Assembly: GCA_947254025.1 (NCBI GenBank)
Contig: CAMYBS010000040.1
Coordinates: 1 to 6,051 of the forward strand
Direction of reading: 5' to 3'
Origin: an uncultured Clostridia bacterium
Lineage (GTDB): Bacteria > Bacillota > Clostridia > Tissierellales > Peptoniphilaceae
DNA: 6,051 nucleotides
Under the pieces are notes generated by a model, which was not told where the DNA came from, made no database searches, and was given only the letters and a program-made list of their open reading frames with translations. The first letter of the stretch is position 1, and each line of letters opens with the position of its first letter. This document shows positions 5,301-6,051 of the stretch, in pieces. A program made the position numbers and the translations under genes.

Positions 5301-6051
5301 ATAATGATATGAAGAAATTCATTAAGGAAGATGAGTTCGATTTACCAAACGGACAAGGAAAAGACATAAGACATACCTTCATAGGTTGGTCTACAGATAA
5401 AGACGACAAAGATTTGCTAGTAGGTTTTAACTACTCTGAACTTGCAAAAGATAATTCACAGCTACCTAATGACAGAAAGAACAGATTAAGTGAAGCGGAG
5501 TTCAAGGCGCAAAGCTTTAGCTTAGATACACTTGGAAAGTATTCTTATCAATATACGGATACAACAAACACTACTGTTGATAAAACTACACAACTTATGT
5601 TACCAAATGGATACAAATTAAGACTAGATGGAACATATGATGATTGGCTAAATAAGGGCTACATTCATCTATACGCACAGTACAGACCATTCTTTGGAAT
5701 CCAAGTAAATAAAGACTACAAATATATAGAAAATGAAAACACTACAAGTGCAAAGTATGTTGACACATACACAGATACTAAAGGTAAACCTCATAAAATT
5801 AGCAATGCTGACAGGAGAAGTGTTTTAATTGGTTTAATATTTAGAACAGCTGTAACAGACTATACTGACCCAACAGTACATGCAGCTGCAAAATACTTCG
5901 TTATCGATTATAATAAATACTATTATTCTACTAACAGAGATTACAGCGGATATGATTTACAGCCTGTTTATGATACACCAGGCAATACAAAAGCATACTT
6001 TGTAGTCCCAGGATTTGACGAGCTTGGTCAAAGACTTTCTTATTCAGCAGT
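2216..6051 (+). CDS. Giant secreted modular surface protein, 5' part (3' end outside window)
   Basis: Open from ATG 2216 to the window edge: 1278 complete codons with no stop. Residues 1-30 are a Sec signal peptide: basic MQKKNYLRK, a hydrophobic core TLALVMAFLMIVTMMPV, and a likely cut after VFA-30. Residues 31 to about 840 are mostly unrecognised, with features such as STWWHN and FAPGKSPMDYSSYT (216-229), probably beta-rich adhesin-like domains. About 843-978 and 982-1158 are two diverged InlB B-repeat-like modules. From about 1199 a Cna-B-like unit appears to begin, with PGFDELGQRLSYSA (1265-1278) resembling the end of such domains. I noticed only one cysteine (C394), typical of exported Gram-positive proteins. 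The wall anchor (LPXTG or SLH) must lie beyond the window. It is transcribed from the promoter at 1905 through a leader containing a terminator. Likely role is adhesion or biofilm matrix; no ligand can be named. Confidence 0.92.
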   Translation, partial: MQKKNYLRKTLALVMAFLMIVTMMPVNVFAGPTSPSQGSNLPSNRVQKVNWAKKYDKTSNIWKLNQDYGLNPTQQLTKVSAADVIDNYGLSYEGYFVNAEGRTVLRLVYHESATLSSTWWHNLLFKFDKELYKKIDFNKSFIENSNGKKLGFYDTQGANEKALLIRDLIGLDRGGTKHNVPIDLVLNAGVKYSDLDDNYLIQMRFATPKLDKIYTFAPGKSPMDYSSYTKATVVAAKSNVDTAFMRGPKPQSALIVAQRSFMTEYDNEPQTINGKTNTNKDLAVLKTQYQWEHATMAGANTIDGKPFGYMIAFDASLVPYLKADVAGNVGYTTLENANKVENTSKPGYPYIKTALKLNQINYTPDKTIAYFVLAQNNFKKAKVNIVTIDQMDGCIYEGTDNFTNIDFVVDKSAFIKTFTSTPDQEQIRFGVVAGWVESNPKGMTIFEKSFDHDVVIPAGGSLNIDTNGAPQGGQIMVQVGDGDNFIKRYQPYYNALKNVSNFGGFDGMELLAKGIYKVPYRTGITIKAGQKLRVYMPDTADNEDVRLFYLNNATGWNEGGVDLSFDNQAYNGDIKVHIGQVPKQVELIYTLKGQNTPTTTKFTRAIAWQHNGGNELKTINASILRTGGDYILYKSMLKPGTEVIAKAYSWTGGVSESSIKYDAFTKSNERYDGLVITDNSDVLSSLAINKSVLLPYQQVYTNDYAQGQDDFYKTVDAKPTSKNAFNTKTTQLVGYASYDGGPVRLRFLPNNNKTYLGKANAAESVRDKDGFITDPKTTKVTVDGKDYDKYEYTVNIADMVDTADNTTKIPAADQTLKKDMRILVNNSDGSSIPSNWYETRVRTRVLFDANKDFNWNIEATSIDSTVKIVPDNEKFLDEDGYTANGFSEAKGAYLKDADGKDLTGKDLELRKWPENPEPFTKDGKTYKFLGWSTKQVTPEEFAKADKLTILSQWKDTTKAYKVTKDSPIDSHQIVYGVWDEGVKIYLHSNNGTEETVKEIVVLASDFNNGFANIDIPKAPYWNGDDSVTDNDMKKFIKEDEFDLPNGQGKDIRHTFIGWSTDKDDKDLLVGFNYSELAKDNSQLPNDRKNRLSEAEFKAQSFSLDTLGKYSYQYTDTTNTTVDKTTQLMLPNGYKLRLDGTYDDWLNKGYIHLYAQYRPFFGIQVNKDYKYIENENTTSAKYVDTYTDTKGKPHKISNADRRSVLIGLIFRTAVTDYTDPTVHAAAKYFVIDYNKYYYSTNRDYSGYDLQPVYDTPGNTKAYFVVPGFDELGQRLSYSA
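4742..5149 (+). other. InlB B-repeat-like module 1
   Basis: Residues 843-978 open with the strand TRVLFDANKDFNW, carry the hallmark YKFLGWST (926-933) and close with IVYGVWDE (973-980). This is the order of the beta-grasp InlB B-repeat/Flg_new family (V.FD.N, then Y.F.GW.T, then YA.W). It is longer than the usual 65-75 residues owing to insertions. Such modules are stalk or interaction units of surface proteins. Confidence 0.6.
5159..5689 (+). other. InlB B-repeat-like module 2
   Basis: Residues 982-1158 repeat the layout: VKIYLHSNNGTEE at the start, HTFIGWSTDK (1053-1062) in the middle, and YIHLYAQYRP (1149-1158) at the end. It is strongly diverged from module 1 outside the GWST motif and contains a long insertion before the last strand, so recent duplication is unlikely. 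Confidence 0.6.
5822..6051 (+). other. Probable start of Cna-B-like repeat region (truncated)
   Basis: Residues about 1203-1278, with VLIGLIFRTAV at the start and LQPVYDTPGN and PGFDELGQRLSYSA at the end, resemble the first and last strands of Cna-B domains (V.V.L.R, then LP.YDE.G....YTV.E). The match is by pattern only and the unit is cut by the window edge, so the call is tentative. Confidence 0.4.

Noticed and set aside
4457..5409. Reverse-strand open frames at 4457-4657, 4654-5052 and 5167-5409
   Set aside because: They lie opposite the continuous coding frame of the surface protein and lack ribosome binding sites or recognisable products.

Overview
The window comes from a low-GC Gram-positive genome. 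Coding strands are AT-rich with AGA and ATA codons. There is a Gram-positive Sec signal peptide, AAAGGAG-type ribosome binding, textbook TTGACA/TACAAT promoter boxes, an S-layer-homology (SLH) surface protein and a very large modular surface protein. The style fits anaerobic cocci of the Peptoniphilaceae (Peptoniphilus/Anaerococcus-like), but the genus is inference only. Both genes lie on the + strand, and both run off the window.

Region 1 (1-1539) is the 3' part of a surface protein gene. The frame is open from base 1, so the true start lies upstream. In order it encodes an unrecognised region, a roughly 57-residue charged coiled-coil spacer and a C-terminal SLH array that would hold the protein on the cell wall. 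A hairpin terminator follows at 1565-1591.

Region 2 (1540-2215) is a 676-base intergenic region with more structure than usual. It holds: an AT-rich block of degenerate 57-bp tandem repeats (about 1622-1776); a run of ten G residues (1847-1856), striking in such an AT-rich setting; four phased A-tracts; a near-consensus extended promoter (1905-1933); and about 275 nt of leader. The first 185 nt of the leader appear to be a structured RNA ending in an intrinsic terminator (2094-2124). The terminator's six-base loop GTGGCA is exactly complementary to the six-base loop TGCCAC of the first hairpin, which suggests a kissing-loop attenuator or a stand-alone small RNA. A small hairpin and a good ribosome binding site come just before the next gene.

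Region 3 (2216-6051) is the first 1278 codons of a giant secreted surface protein, truncated by the window edge. It has a signal peptide, a long unrecognised N-terminal region, two diverged InlB B-repeat-like modules (FLGWST and FIGWST motifs) and what looks like the start of Cna-B-like repeats. It is probably an adhesin or matrix-type protein.

The most interesting candidate system is the regulatory stretch 1620-2215. It combines a strong promoter, a possibly phase-variable G-tract and a conditional-terminator RNA ahead of a large exposed surface protein, a combination that would suit switching or tuning of surface antigen expression.
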